A stretch of 64,000 nucleotides of DNA from Pseudomonadales bacterium. GTDB lineage: Bacteria > Pseudomonadota > Gammaproteobacteria > Pseudomonadales > JAHRWD01. Both the position numbers and the translations under genes were made by a program. This document shows positions 39,865-48,810 of this stretch, in pieces (the first letter of the stretch is position 1; every line of letters begins with the position of its first letter). The stretch lies in NCBI GenBank assembly GCA_016763075.1, contig JAESUM010000050.1, positions 23,821 through 87,820 on the forward strand. The letters run 5' to 3'. Under the pieces are notes generated by a model that worked only from the letters and a program-made list of their open reading frames with translations, was not told where the DNA came from and searched no databases.

Positions 39865-41088
39865 ATGAAAATACTTTATCACCACCGGGTTGCCTCAAAA
39901 GATGGCCAATATGTGCATATTGAAGAGATCGTAAGTGCGCTCAGAGAGTTAGGGCATGAAGTGATTATGTCTGAGCCAACTTCTATCAATAGCAAAGATT
40001 TTGGTAAAAGCTCAGGGTTAGTTAAAAATATTAGAACCCTGCTCCCAGGTTTTGTGCATGAATTAATGGAATTTGTATATTGCTTTTTCGACTACTTTAA
40101 ACTGGTCAGGCTGATACGAAAACACAAACCCGATTGTATCTACGAGCGATACAACCTATTTTTCCCATCGGGAATTTGGGCAAAAAAACGCTATAAACTG
40201 CCGTTACTGCTAGAAGTAAATGCCCCTTTATACGAAGAACGTAGTCAGCACGACAGCATTCAACTTAACAAGCTGGCGAACTGGAGTGAACGATATGTCT
40301 GGAACAACGCGGAGTACGTATTACCGGTAACCGGCGTATTAGCGCGTAAAGTGATCGATAAAGGCGTTCCGCAAGACCGAATAATCGTCATACCCAATGG
40401 TATTAATTTTAATGAATTTGTAGCCAATGCGGATCAACTATCCGTGGTGGCCAAAGGTCACTGTGAGCAATACAATCTTCAAGATAAATTGGTGCTGGGC
40501 TTCACAGGCTTCGTCAGAGAATGGCATCGGCTAGATCGAGTATTGGAAGTTATTGCTGCAAATCAGGATCAAAATTGGCATCTGTTGCTAGTGGGAGATG
40601 GGCCGGCAAGATCCAGTCTAGAAGAAACTGCTAAGAAACTTGGAATCGAAAGTAAAATGACGATTACCGGTATCGTTGGGCGCGATCAAATGCCAGGGCT
40701 AGTTACAACCTTTGATATTGCCCTGCAGCCAGATGTTGTGGAATATGCATCGCCTCTCAAGCTCTTTGAGTACTTGGCTCTGGGAAAAGCAATACTTGCT
40801 CCCGATAGTGAAAATATTCGAGAAATATTAACCGATGGCGAAAATGCCTTGATGTTTAATGTAACCGAACCCAATCAGTTCGCCGAGCAACTTTCTCGAC
40901 TTTGTTCTTCAAACGAATTAAGGAGTCAATTAGGGGAAGCAGCTTTCAATAGTATTGAAGAACAGAAACTGTATTGGAGCCATAATGCTGAAAAAATTGC
41001 GCAATTATTCCGGCAATTGCTGAATGGAGAAGCGCTGGACCCGGCATTGTTTACATCAACCTCATCAAATACGATCACTGAGGACTAG
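39865..41088 (+). CDS. Glycosyltransferase family 4 protein
   Basis: 407-residue GT-B glycosyltransferase. Typical features are YHHRVASKDGQYVHIEEIV at the N-terminus, the linker VIPNGINFNEF, and the donor-binding block YASPLKLFEYLALGKAIL. The sugar specificity cannot be read from the sequence. It is 9 bp after its neighbour and 5 bp before the O-ligase gene, so it is part of the operon. Confidence 0.9.
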   Translation: MKILYHHRVASKDGQYVHIEEIVSALRELGHEVIMSEPTSINSKDFGKSSGLVKNIRTLLPGFVHELMEFVYCFFDYFKLVRLIRKHKPDCIYERYNLFFPSGIWAKKRYKLPLLLEVNAPLYEERSQHDSIQLNKLANWSERYVWNNAEYVLPVTGVLARKVIDKGVPQDRIIVIPNGINFNEFVANADQLSVVAKGHCEQYNLQDKLVLGFTGFVREWHRLDRVLEVIAANQDQNWHLLLVGDGPARSSLEETAKKLGIESKMTITGIVGRDQMPGLVTTFDIALQPDVVEYASPLKLFEYLALGKAILAPDSENIREILTDGENALMFNVTEPNQFAEQLSRLCSSNELRSQLGEAAFNSIEEQKLYWSHNAEKIAQLFRQLLNGEALDPALFTSTSSNTITED

Positions 41089-41093
41089 TATTC

Positions 41094-42380
41094 GTGCGTG
41101 ATATTCTCATCACTGCAATGGTTTTCGGTAGTTTACTGCTTATCCTGCGTAAACCGTACATCGGGATTTTGGTTTGGTCCTGGTTAAGCTATATGAACCC
41201 CCACCGCTTGAGCTGGGGTTTTGCTTACGATATGCCCTTTGCGCAAATCGTTGCGATCACATTATTTACATCGATTATCTTTAGCAAAGACCGCAAAAGT
41301 GTTCCACTAAATGGCCTTACTATTGCGTGGGGGGCATTTTTATTGTGGATGACTCTGACAACCGTAGTGGCTTTATATCCGGATATCGCTACCACCTACT
41401 ATATTAGAATCCTTAAAATACAACTGATCACATTTCTAACTATCTTGTTGATTACTGATCAAGAACGGTTGAATAAGCTGATATGGGTGGTGGTGTTGTC
41501 GATTGGGTTTTTCAGTATTAAGGGCGGGGTGTTTACCATACTGTCGGGTGGAGGCTTTAGGGTCTGGGGTCCACCTGGAAGTTTCATGGAAGAGAATAAT
41601 GCGTTAGCACTAGCGACATTAATGATGCTTCCTTTAATGTACTATTTGTACAAAATCAGTAAAGAAAAGTGGGTGAAGTACTTTCTAATATTTGGTATGG
41701 CAAGTAGTTTTTGTTCTGCAATAGGGTCCCAATCTCGCGGGGCATTACTTGCTGTCTTGGCGGTTGCAGGTTTCTTTTGGTTGAAGTCATCGAGTAAGCT
41801 GGCTACTGGTTTTTTGATCATACTGGTAGGGCTTTCGGGTTTTAATTTCATGCCAGACTCGTGGTTTGATCGAATGTCGACAATCGAGACATTCGACGAA
41901 GATGCATCCGCGATGGGCCGAATTAACGCTTGGGAATATAGTATTAATATTGCGAATGATCGTTTGACTGGCGGTGGTTTGAAAGCTTGGACATACGAGA
42001 CATTTTCGAAATACGCTCCTAACCCCTTAGATGTTCACGCAGCTCACAGCATCTACTTTGGTGTTCTTGGAGATCACGGGTGGCCGGGGCTCACACTCTA
42101 TCTTCTGGTATTGATGCTAACTTGGCGGTCGTTGTCGAAGATCATCAAAAGTACGAAGGGTATCGAAGGTGCTCTCGAAGTAAATACACTCGCAAAAATG
42201 ATACAAGTGAGTTTGATTGCTTTCTTGACCGGGGGTGCATTTCTGAGTCTTCCGTATTTTGACCTTCCTTGGCTTTTTGTGGCATTGACGCTTATTCTGC
42301 GACGCCAATTGAAAGAAGAGCAGGTTGAAAATAGCAAGAATATCACGGACGTTGGCTTGCGAGCAGAAGAGGTAAGATAG
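41094..42380 (+). CDS. Putative O-ligase/polymerase, exosortase A system-associated
   Basis: 428-residue membrane protein with about ten hydrophobic helices. The N-terminus GILVWSWLSYMNPHRLSWGFAY belongs to the exosortase A-associated O-glycosylation ligase family (TIGR03097). The large periplasmic loop near residues 260-330 carries the Wzy/WaaL-like stretch MGRINAWEYSINIANDRLTGGG and HAAHSIYFGVLGDHGW. It either polymerises the repeat unit or attaches glycan to a carrier. The start is GTG 41094. Confidence 0.92.
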   Translation: MRDILITAMVFGSLLLILRKPYIGILVWSWLSYMNPHRLSWGFAYDMPFAQIVAITLFTSIIFSKDRKSVPLNGLTIAWGAFLLWMTLTTVVALYPDIATTYYIRILKIQLITFLTILLITDQERLNKLIWVVVLSIGFFSIKGGVFTILSGGGFRVWGPPGSFMEENNALALATLMMLPLMYYLYKISKEKWVKYFLIFGMASSFCSAIGSQSRGALLAVLAVAGFFWLKSSSKLATGFLIILVGLSGFNFMPDSWFDRMSTIETFDEDASAMGRINAWEYSINIANDRLTGGGLKAWTYETFSKYAPNPLDVHAAHSIYFGVLGDHGWPGLTLYLLVLMLTWRSLSKIIKSTKGIEGALEVNTLAKMIQVSLIAFLTGGAFLSLPYFDLPWLFVALTLILRRQLKEEQVENSKNITDVGLRAEEVR

Positions 42381-42411
42381 TTATGATGCATTCTATGGAA
42401 GGCCAAATTAC

Positions 42412-43380
42412 ATGTTAGCTTCACTTGTAAATACCAGCCTTAAGCACATAATTTCTTTATCTTCACGATCGAAAGGAGAGCGAAAACTATGGGTGCTCAT
42501 TTTCCATCGTGTGCTTGATAAAACTGACCCACTGAGGCCTGGTGAAATCCATCGCGAGGCGTTCGATATGCAAATGAGCTTACTGGCTAGGTTGTTTAAC
42601 GTGCTTTCGTTAGATGATGCAATGAACAGAATGGAGTCGGGTACACTTCCACTGCGTGCCGTATGTGTCACATTTGATGATGGTTATGCAGACAATTTGT
42701 ATGTTGCACTACCGATAATGAAAAAATACGGAATCCCAGCCACTGTTTTTGTCGCAACGGGGTTTTTGGATGGTGGGTTAATGTGGAATGACTCGATTAT
42801 CGAGTCTGTGCGTAACTGGCCTGACCCTACAATTGACCTAACGGAGTTTGATGGAGGGGTTCTTGAGTGCCGAACTGAGCAACACAAAAAGGCTGCTATC
42901 ACCGTTATACTCAATGCTATAAAACATCTTAATCCGGATATACGTCAAGCATATGTTGCTCGGATAGCGGCAAAGGTAGGCCAATTGCCCACGAACCTGA
43001 TGCTAACGACTGCTGAAGTTAGGGAACTTCATAAGCAGGGCGTTGAAATTGGCGCCCATACCGTTAGTCACCCCATTCTCGCTAGTTTAAATGATACGGA
43101 TGCTAGGTCAGAAATAGCTAATGGTAAAGAACGGCTGGAACGAATTATCGATGATGAAGTACGGTACTTTGCTTACCCAAATGGTCGGTATGAATCTGAT
43201 TACTTGGATGTGCATGTTGATATGCTTAAAACGCTTAACTTCAAAGCAGCGCTATCAACCCACTGGGGAGTAGCTTCAGCTAGCACCGATACAATGCAAC
43301 TACCTCGATTTACTCCATGGGATAGAAGCAACGTTCGTTTTCTGCTTCGTGCGGCTCAAATCTATCAAAAGGCGTTGTAG
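42412..43380 (+). CDS. Polysaccharide deacetylase family protein
   Basis: 322-residue NodB-fold deacetylase. Motif 1 VTFDDGYADN supplies Asp89 and Asp90; the metal-binding His216 and His220 are in GAHTVSHP; FAYPNGRY is motif 3. It differs clearly from the DUF3473-type deacetylase upstream, so the locus has two kinds. No signal peptide is obvious; the first 25 residues are amphipathic. Four bp separate it from the following TPR-like gene. Confidence 0.9.
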   Translation: MLASLVNTSLKHIISLSSRSKGERKLWVLIFHRVLDKTDPLRPGEIHREAFDMQMSLLARLFNVLSLDDAMNRMESGTLPLRAVCVTFDDGYADNLYVALPIMKKYGIPATVFVATGFLDGGLMWNDSIIESVRNWPDPTIDLTEFDGGVLECRTEQHKKAAITVILNAIKHLNPDIRQAYVARIAAKVGQLPTNLMLTTAEVRELHKQGVEIGAHTVSHPILASLNDTDARSEIANGKERLERIIDDEVRYFAYPNGRYESDYLDVHVDMLKTLNFKAALSTHWGVASASTDTMQLPRFTPWDRSNVRFLLRAAQIYQKAL

Positions 43381-43383
43381 AGT

Positions 43384-44061
43384 ATGAATGATGTGTTGAG
43401 TGGATTTCGATTAATACAGCCCAAACTTAAAGTGGCGCTTGGGTTGCACCTGCTCTTGGTGTTGTGCTCGATTTCGACAAGTGTAACCGCCAAATTACCA
43501 GCAGAATGTGGGACGCTGGCGAACCACTATGGACCATATAATTATGCAAATCCCGACCATAGATTAAAAAAATTGTCGGTAGTAGAGAAAGCTCATTTTA
43601 CTCGTAACGTCGAACAGTTAGTTCGCGGCGAAAGTGGAACTATTGAGGGTGATCTAGATTACACATTAAGAGCATTTCCAAACCATCATCGTGCGCTGGC
43701 AGCAATATCCAACTTAGGTCGAGACAACAAACGAACGAATTCAGATTACAAAACCGGATACTTTAGTGTCGAGTGCTATTTCGCGAGGGCGATAGCTCAC
43801 ATACCTAGTGACCCTGTCGTCTATCTTTTGTATGGGATTTATAACGATCGGCTGGGTTTATCGGATAAAGCAGCTAAAAATTATTTGAAGTCTATTGATC
43901 TCTCCGACCGGTCCGCCGGCGCTCATTACAATGTTGCACTTCTGTACTTTAAATTGGGGCAATTTGAAGAATCATTGACTCATGCAAAAAAAGCCTATCA
44001 ACAGGGTCACCCATTACCTGGGTTGAAGCGGAAATTGAAAAAATCGGGGCATTGGAAGTGA
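43384..44061 (+). CDS. Exported TPR-like protein of unknown function
   Basis: 225 residues. A hydrophobic segment (about 16-34, VALGLHLLLVLCSISTSVTA) looks like a signal peptide or anchor. Residues about 95-215 contain two or three TPR-like helix pairs (DPVVYLLYGIYNDRLGLSDKAAKNYLKSI and SAGAHYNVALLYFKLGQFEESLTHAKKAY). Between them is a region with Cys128-like single cysteines and no known motif. Similar small TPR proteins occur in XrtA loci. Role unknown; periplasmic adaptor is a guess. Confidence 0.7.
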   Translation: MNDVLSGFRLIQPKLKVALGLHLLLVLCSISTSVTAKLPAECGTLANHYGPYNYANPDHRLKKLSVVEKAHFTRNVEQLVRGESGTIEGDLDYTLRAFPNHHRALAAISNLGRDNKRTNSDYKTGYFSVECYFARAIAHIPSDPVVYLLYGIYNDRLGLSDKAAKNYLKSIDLSDRSAGAHYNVALLYFKLGQFEESLTHAKKAYQQGHPLPGLKRKLKKSGHWK

Positions 44062-44108
44062 GCTTCTTGTTAATTATTGTAATACAAACTGATGGGCTCA
44101 AATAAGAA

Positions 44109-45848
44109 ATGAGACAAAGTTCGGCACATCGAATTCTTGTACTGGACGGTGATACCGTGCCAGCACTTTCTGTTGCTCGCTCGCTTTCCCAGAAAGGCCT
44201 TTCTGTCGACATTGCTAGCCATACACCCAAAGCTATAGCGAACTATTCACGGCATGTTGCTAATAAATATAGATACCCAAATCCGCTGGAAGATGAATCC
44301 GAATTTCTGGCATGGTGCGGGGAAATAATACAGAACAATAACTACAGCCTAGTTATACCGGTTACTGAACGAACCATGATTCCCATGCAGGTGCTGGTTA
44401 ACCAGCCGCATATGGGTGGAATTATTGCAATCCCTCCATTAGATGCGCTAGCTACTGCAATTGATAAATCTAAAACGGTGAAGCTGGCAACTAGTTTGGG
44501 TTTACCGGTTCCCGAAACATTTCTCGTTGAATCTATTGAGCAAGTCGATAAAATTTCCGAAAAACTAGAATATCCAGTTGTAATAAAACCTACTTGCTCC
44601 ATAGGCGATGGAAAAAATACACGTACACAACTGGTTGTTGAATATGCATTTAATATCCAAGAATTATTGTCCCAGGTGCAGCATTGCCTGAATTTTGGAT
44701 CCGTCATGATTCAAAATTATGTGAAAGGTGTGGGCGTCGGTATTGAGCTGATTGCCGATCGCGGCGAAATACAATATGCATTTCAACATCTGCGTTTACA
44801 CGAAGTACCCTTAACCGGTGGCGGAAGTAGCTTACGAACCAGTGTACCAATTGAACCATCATTGCTTGAGGCCTCGCGAAAACTAATTAAAGCGCTAGGT
44901 TGGCACGGGGTAGCAATGGTGGAATTTAAATGGAATCCTGAAGACGCATCATTTTCGATAATGGAAATTAATGGCCGGTTCTGGGGCTCCTTGCCACTTG
45001 CAGTAGCGGCAAAAGCGGATTTTCCAGCGATGCTATTCGAGTTGTTGGTAGAAGGGAGTGTTAAACCTAGACCACCCGCCAAGACAGATGTTTATTGCCG
45101 AGTATTATCTCGGGATATTCAATGGTATGAACATGTATTACGGCGAGATGCGCCGGAGGGCCTGTTTCAATATCCATCAAGACACGTATTGATAAAAGAT
45201 ATTCTTCGGATGTTTTCGTTCAAACACTCATTTGATGTGCAGAAAATCCGAGATCCTATTCCAGGGTTGGTCGACATTGCATGGATATTTTCCGGATACT
45301 TTTCTCGTGTACGAAACCTGCTGGGTGAACGTCGGGAACACAGAGCACGCATTGGTGACTGGGACAAAGCAACCTCACAACTAAGAGCTGATGTACCGAG
45401 TCAGATCTGTTTTCTTTGTTATGGCAACATAAACCGCAGTGCTTTGGCTGAACAATACATACGTACACTGATGCCAGTTACTGATATGAAGGTTGTTTCT
45501 GCGGGCTTTCATCTCGAGCAAAATAGACCCGCTGACCCAGTTATGATTGAGGTTGCAGGTGAAGCAGGCGTGAATATGCAAGGCTGGTCGTCAAAACTTG
45601 TTACGGCGGAAATGGTAGCAGAAAGCGATATTATTTTCGTAATGGAACACATGCACTATAGGAATATTCAGGAGCAATATCCGAGCGCGGTACATAAAAC
45701 ATTCCTTCTGGGTAAACATGATAGTTCCGACGGCCTAGGTTTTGAAATTTCAGACCCTTACGGGAAAACACGAGGGGTCTACGAGCAATGCGTTCGTGAG
45801 GTTACCTCCAGTATTGATGAAATCGTAAATTTGATTCCGACAAAGTAG
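44109..45848 (+). CDS. ATP-grasp ligase fused to low-molecular-weight tyrosine phosphatase
   Basis: 579-residue fusion. Residues about 1-330 form an ATP-grasp enzyme of the carbamoyl-phosphate-synthase-like type: a Rossmann-like N-domain (RILVLDGDTVPALSVARSL), the ATP lid YPVVIKPTCSIGDGKNTR, and the metal-binding end FSIMEINGRFWGSL. Residues about 430-575 form a low-molecular-weight phosphatase with the P-loop CYGNINRS (Cys437 and the C-x5-R Arg) and the general acid Asp549 in SDPYGK. ATP-grasp enzymes join a carboxylate to an amine or alcohol. Both active sites look complete. The partners are unknown; it may link a residue to the glycan and reverse tyrosine phosphorylation. Confidence 0.86.
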   Translation: MRQSSAHRILVLDGDTVPALSVARSLSQKGLSVDIASHTPKAIANYSRHVANKYRYPNPLEDESEFLAWCGEIIQNNNYSLVIPVTERTMIPMQVLVNQPHMGGIIAIPPLDALATAIDKSKTVKLATSLGLPVPETFLVESIEQVDKISEKLEYPVVIKPTCSIGDGKNTRTQLVVEYAFNIQELLSQVQHCLNFGSVMIQNYVKGVGVGIELIADRGEIQYAFQHLRLHEVPLTGGGSSLRTSVPIEPSLLEASRKLIKALGWHGVAMVEFKWNPEDASFSIMEINGRFWGSLPLAVAAKADFPAMLFELLVEGSVKPRPPAKTDVYCRVLSRDIQWYEHVLRRDAPEGLFQYPSRHVLIKDILRMFSFKHSFDVQKIRDPIPGLVDIAWIFSGYFSRVRNLLGERREHRARIGDWDKATSQLRADVPSQICFLCYGNINRSALAEQYIRTLMPVTDMKVVSAGFHLEQNRPADPVMIEVAGEAGVNMQGWSSKLVTAEMVAESDIIFVMEHMHYRNIQEQYPSAVHKTFLLGKHDSSDGLGFEISDPYGKTRGVYEQCVREVTSSIDEIVNLIPTK

Positions 45849-45875
45849 TAGTAAAACCCCTCATATAATTTTTAG

Positions 45876-46880
45876 ATGCCCATGAATGATTTAGTAAAAA
45901 CCAAGAATTTTACCGTTGTGATTCCATCTAGGAATCGTCCCGAATTATTGCGTGTAGCCATCGAATCCGTACTGATGCAAACTCACAATAACGTAGAAGT
46001 TTTAGTTGTAAATGATGGTTCAGATGGAGACAACGAACAAGCCTACATCGAATTGTCTAAGGAATTTACAGAAAACGTACGGTTCCTAAATTTGGAGCAT
46101 ACTCCAAATGGACATGGACCAAGCGGGGCTATTAACCGAGGTGTGGCTGCGGCCCAGGGACGGTTTGTAACTTTTCTCGATGATGATGATTACTGGACGG
46201 ACTCTGGCCACCTAGAAAGAGCCTGGGAGGCTCTGAAAAATGACGATTCCGATGCATATTATTCCAACCAATCTGCATACTTCGAGGATCAAAAGGTAGC
46301 TGGACCGCTGTGGCTCGAGGGCCTCGATAAAATAATTGAGTCGCATGATCGTCCGGACAGTGAGGGTGTGTATACAGCCACAGTTGCAGACTTAATGGCA
46401 TGCAATGGCTTTGCTCATCTAAACACCAGCATCATTCGTCGTTCGTTATATACGCGTATTGGCGGAATGGACGAAGCTATTCGTTACGAATGCGAATGGG
46501 ATTTATTTTTTCGTACGGCAGATCAAGGAGAGAATATTCGTTTTCATCCAGCAGTTGTATCGAGGCACAACGCGCCCGATCCAAATAAATCTGTCAACGT
46601 ATCAACAGGAATAAGCATGTTACAAAAGCTGCTTTATCGAGCCTATGTGCTGGATAAAGCTATGCTCTTTACCGAGGCGCCAGAAATAGAAAAAAAAGCA
46701 AGGAATCATAAAACATATACCCTTAAAAAAATGGCAGAAATCCTTGCTCAGGACGGAAGGTATGGGCGAGCGCATTTTTATGCCCGTCAGGCCTCTACCT
46801 CATCTGTTGACCTAAAGTGGTTGCTGTATAGCATCTATTTATGGGGAAGAAAAATGCTGAAAATTAGGAACAAAGTATGA
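45876..46880 (+). CDS. Glycosyltransferase family 2 protein
   Basis: 334-residue GT-A glycosyltransferase. The N-terminus FTVVIPSRNRPELLRVAIESV, the nucleotide-binding VVNDGSDG and the metal-binding FLDDDDYW (the DxD equivalent) are intact. The C-terminal half (about 250-334) is not conserved in an obvious way. The donor sugar is unknown. It lies 10 bp before the sulfotransferase gene. ATG 45876 and ATG 45882 are both possible starts. Confidence 0.9.
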   Translation: MPMNDLVKTKNFTVVIPSRNRPELLRVAIESVLMQTHNNVEVLVVNDGSDGDNEQAYIELSKEFTENVRFLNLEHTPNGHGPSGAINRGVAAAQGRFVTFLDDDDYWTDSGHLERAWEALKNDDSDAYYSNQSAYFEDQKVAGPLWLEGLDKIIESHDRPDSEGVYTATVADLMACNGFAHLNTSIIRRSLYTRIGGMDEAIRYECEWDLFFRTADQGENIRFHPAVVSRHNAPDPNKSVNVSTGISMLQKLLYRAYVLDKAMLFTEAPEIEKKARNHKTYTLKKMAEILAQDGRYGRAHFYARQASTSSVDLKWLLYSIYLWGRKMLKIRNKV

Positions 46881-46890
46881 GTTGCTTTAA

Positions 46891-47652
46891 ATGATTGTGC
46901 TAGGTCTAGGTTCGGGGCGAACGGGAACGGCTTCCTTGTCGAAATTGATTAATACACAAGTGGATACGTTATGTTTCCATGAGCTGAATCCTACCGGAGC
47001 GGTATTTGATGGGAATCCGCAGCCGATTGTGAACACCATTAATGAATTTCAAGCGATTCTTGATGGGGGTGATAAACACCTACTGGCGCTGGATTATTCA
47101 AGGCAGGCATCGGTCATGCAATATGCCGACCTGAAGAAACAAAGTAATGTCGCGCTGCTTGGCGATATCGCCTACTACTACCTTCGTTATGTTGAAGAAA
47201 TTATTAACATTAACAAAAATGTCCGTTTTGTATGTATTAAGCGGGATCGTACTGAAACCGTGAATAGTTGGCTGAAAAAATCTTCTATAAATCGTTGGTT
47301 TTCATTGCGCATCGCTGACTGGTTGAAGTCGATAATTACCCGAACGCCGTATCACAAGAGTAAAAACTTTTGGCAAGAACACGATGGCCAGACATGGAAG
47401 CTGGATCCAGTATGGGACAGTACCTTTCCGAATTTTGAAGCAGACAGTAAAGAAGAAGCTATCGGAAAATATTGGGATGATTATTACGAAGAGGCTACCC
47501 GTTTAGAAAGTATTTACCCGGACTATTTTCGTATATTTGATATCTCCAAGATGAGTAACCGCGATGGACAAAAAGAGATATTAAGTTTTGTGGGCATAGA
47601 TGAACAACAGATGGTTCTTAAAGACGACTTTCATATGCATAAGAGCGGGTAA
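46891..47652 (+). CDS. Sulfotransferase-like protein
   Basis: 253 residues with the PAPS 5'-phosphosulfate loop near the N-terminus (GSGRTGTASLSKLI, about residues 7-20) and a second site, FVCIKRDRTETVNSWL (about 111-126), which resembles the 3'-phosphate-binding Arg/Ser segment. No signal peptide. A probable role is sulfation of a sugar in the polysaccharide repeat. It is followed by a stable hairpin and then the acyl carrier protein gene. Confidence 0.78.
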   Translation: MIVLGLGSGRTGTASLSKLINTQVDTLCFHELNPTGAVFDGNPQPIVNTINEFQAILDGGDKHLLALDYSRQASVMQYADLKKQSNVALLGDIAYYYLRYVEEIININKNVRFVCIKRDRTETVNSWLKKSSINRWFSLRIADWLKSIITRTPYHKSKNFWQEHDGQTWKLDPVWDSTFPNFEADSKEEAIGKYWDDYYEEATRLESIYPDYFRIFDISKMSNRDGQKEILSFVGIDEQQMVLKDDFHMHKSG

Positions 47653-47684
47653 CGTACTTGTTGTTTGCAGAGCAAATACGTTAC
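47649..47684 (+). other. Inverted repeat between sulfotransferase and carrier protein genes
   Basis: GTAACGTA (47649-47656) pairs with TACGTTAC (47677-47684), and inside it TTTGC (47664-47668) pairs with GCAAA (47672-47676) around an AGA loop; a 7-nt bulge lies on the left arm. No T-run follows, so it is not a standard terminator. It overlaps the sulfotransferase stop. Confidence 0.45.
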
Positions 47685-47710
47685 ACCACAGTTAATAGAT
47701 ATTTAGTGAG

Positions 47711-47965
47711 ATGAACATGGAATCATTCGAAATTGCACGCGAGCTTCTAAGAGAAATAATGCAAATGGAAGGCCAAGCGGACCAGCTAACGCCCGAGACT
47801 GCATTGATGGGAGAGTTCGCCGAATTCAATTCGCTGACGATTGTAGGCTTGATTACAGGCATTGAAGAGCAAACCGGTTGCGAAGTAGATGATGATGAAA
47901 TCACAGAAGAAATTTTTCAAACCGTTGGGTCATTAAGCCGTTTTATAGAGTCAAAATTGGGATGA
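47711..47965 (+). CDS. Acyl carrier protein, exosortase module copy 1
   Basis: 84-residue acyl carrier protein. The phosphopantetheine attachment site is Ser41 in EFNSLTIVGLI, where the usual DSL is NSL. It is acidic at the C-terminal half (EVDDDEITEE). The stop overlaps the following hydrolase 2 start (ATGA), as in a coupled pair. A close counterpart with the normal DSL lies at 58661-58918. Presumably carries an acyl or aminoacyl group for the polysaccharide pathway. Confidence 0.88.
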   Translation: MNMESFEIARELLREIMQMEGQADQLTPETALMGEFAEFNSLTIVGLITGIEEQTGCEVDDDEITEEIFQTVGSLSRFIESKLG

Positions 47966-48810
47966 GCAAGCCAAGCTTGGCTGCTCCAGTACCGGAAGCA
48001 TTATTTTTGCCGGGCAATCACGGAAACCTTTTTGCTCTCTATCAACCAGCAATGGGAACCATAAAAGGAACCTTTCTGTACATCCCGCCTTTTGCAGAGG
48101 AGATGAACAGGTGTAGAGCAACGGTATCTCGGCAAACCAGGGAGTTTGCCAAAATTGGCTATTCAACTCTCGTGTTAGATCTTTTTGGAACCGGTGACAG
48201 CGAAGGCGAACTTTCAGATGCCAGCTGGAATATTTGGCAAAACGATATAGAGATTGCAGTAAGCTGGCTTGAAGAAAAGACGCACTTACCCGTATCCATA
48301 TGGGGGTTTCGGTTAGGGGCGCTACTTGCGGCGGACTTTGCCAATAGGTCTCCCAAGCGGGTGAACAAATTACTGTTTTGGCAGCCAGTGCTTGAGGGGA
48401 AACTATTCTTGACTCAGTACCTTCGTTTCCGCGTGGCATTTTTGATGGACCGAAACATGCCACCAGAGACAACAAAAGAGATACGTGAACAATTGGTCTC
48501 GGGAGATATTGTCGAAGTTGCCGGTTACCCTCTATCTGGTGCATTGACCAATGGCATGGACGGAAACAAAATTTCCAGTTATACCCAACTTACAAACCAG
48601 AACATTTCCTGGTTTGAGCGGGTAGCCGATGCGGAAAAACCGCTCTCACCACCAAGCGTGCGTCTGATAAAACAGCTACAGGATTTGGGTTGCAAGGTAA
48701 ACGCACAGAAGTTTTCAGACCCGCAGGTTTGGCAATTGCATGACAAGGATGAAACACCGAACCTTATCGCTGCGACTACTCAATTGTTCCGAGACCAAGA
48801 TGAAAACTAG
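47962..48810 (+). CDS. Exosortase A system-associated hydrolase 2, copy 1
   Basis: 282-residue alpha/beta-hydrolase-fold protein of the TIGR03101 type. The conserved block YIPPFAEEMN (40-49) and LDLFGTGDSEG match the family. The place of the nucleophile elbow reads GFRLG (115-119), so Arg replaces the expected Ser. The second copy at 58922 has the same change. It may bind rather than hydrolyse, or use another residue. The overlap with the carrier protein stop indicates coupling. Confidence 0.88.
   Translation: MSKPSLAAPVPEALFLPGNHGNLFALYQPAMGTIKGTFLYIPPFAEEMNRCRATVSRQTREFAKIGYSTLVLDLFGTGDSEGELSDASWNIWQNDIEIAVSWLEEKTHLPVSIWGFRLGALLAADFANRSPKRVNKLLFWQPVLEGKLFLTQYLRFRVAFLMDRNMPPETTKEIREQLVSGDIVEVAGYPLSGALTNGMDGNKISSYTQLTNQNISWFERVADAEKPLSPPSVRLIKQLQDLGCKVNAQKFSDPQVWQLHDKDETPNLIAATTQLFRDQDEN

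Noticed and set aside
33490..43380. Interpretation of the locus as an ordinary O-antigen cluster
   Set aside because: XrtA, PrsT, the exosortase-associated ATPase, FemAB, glycosyltransferase and O-ligase families mark it as a PEP-CTERM/exopolysaccharide locus.
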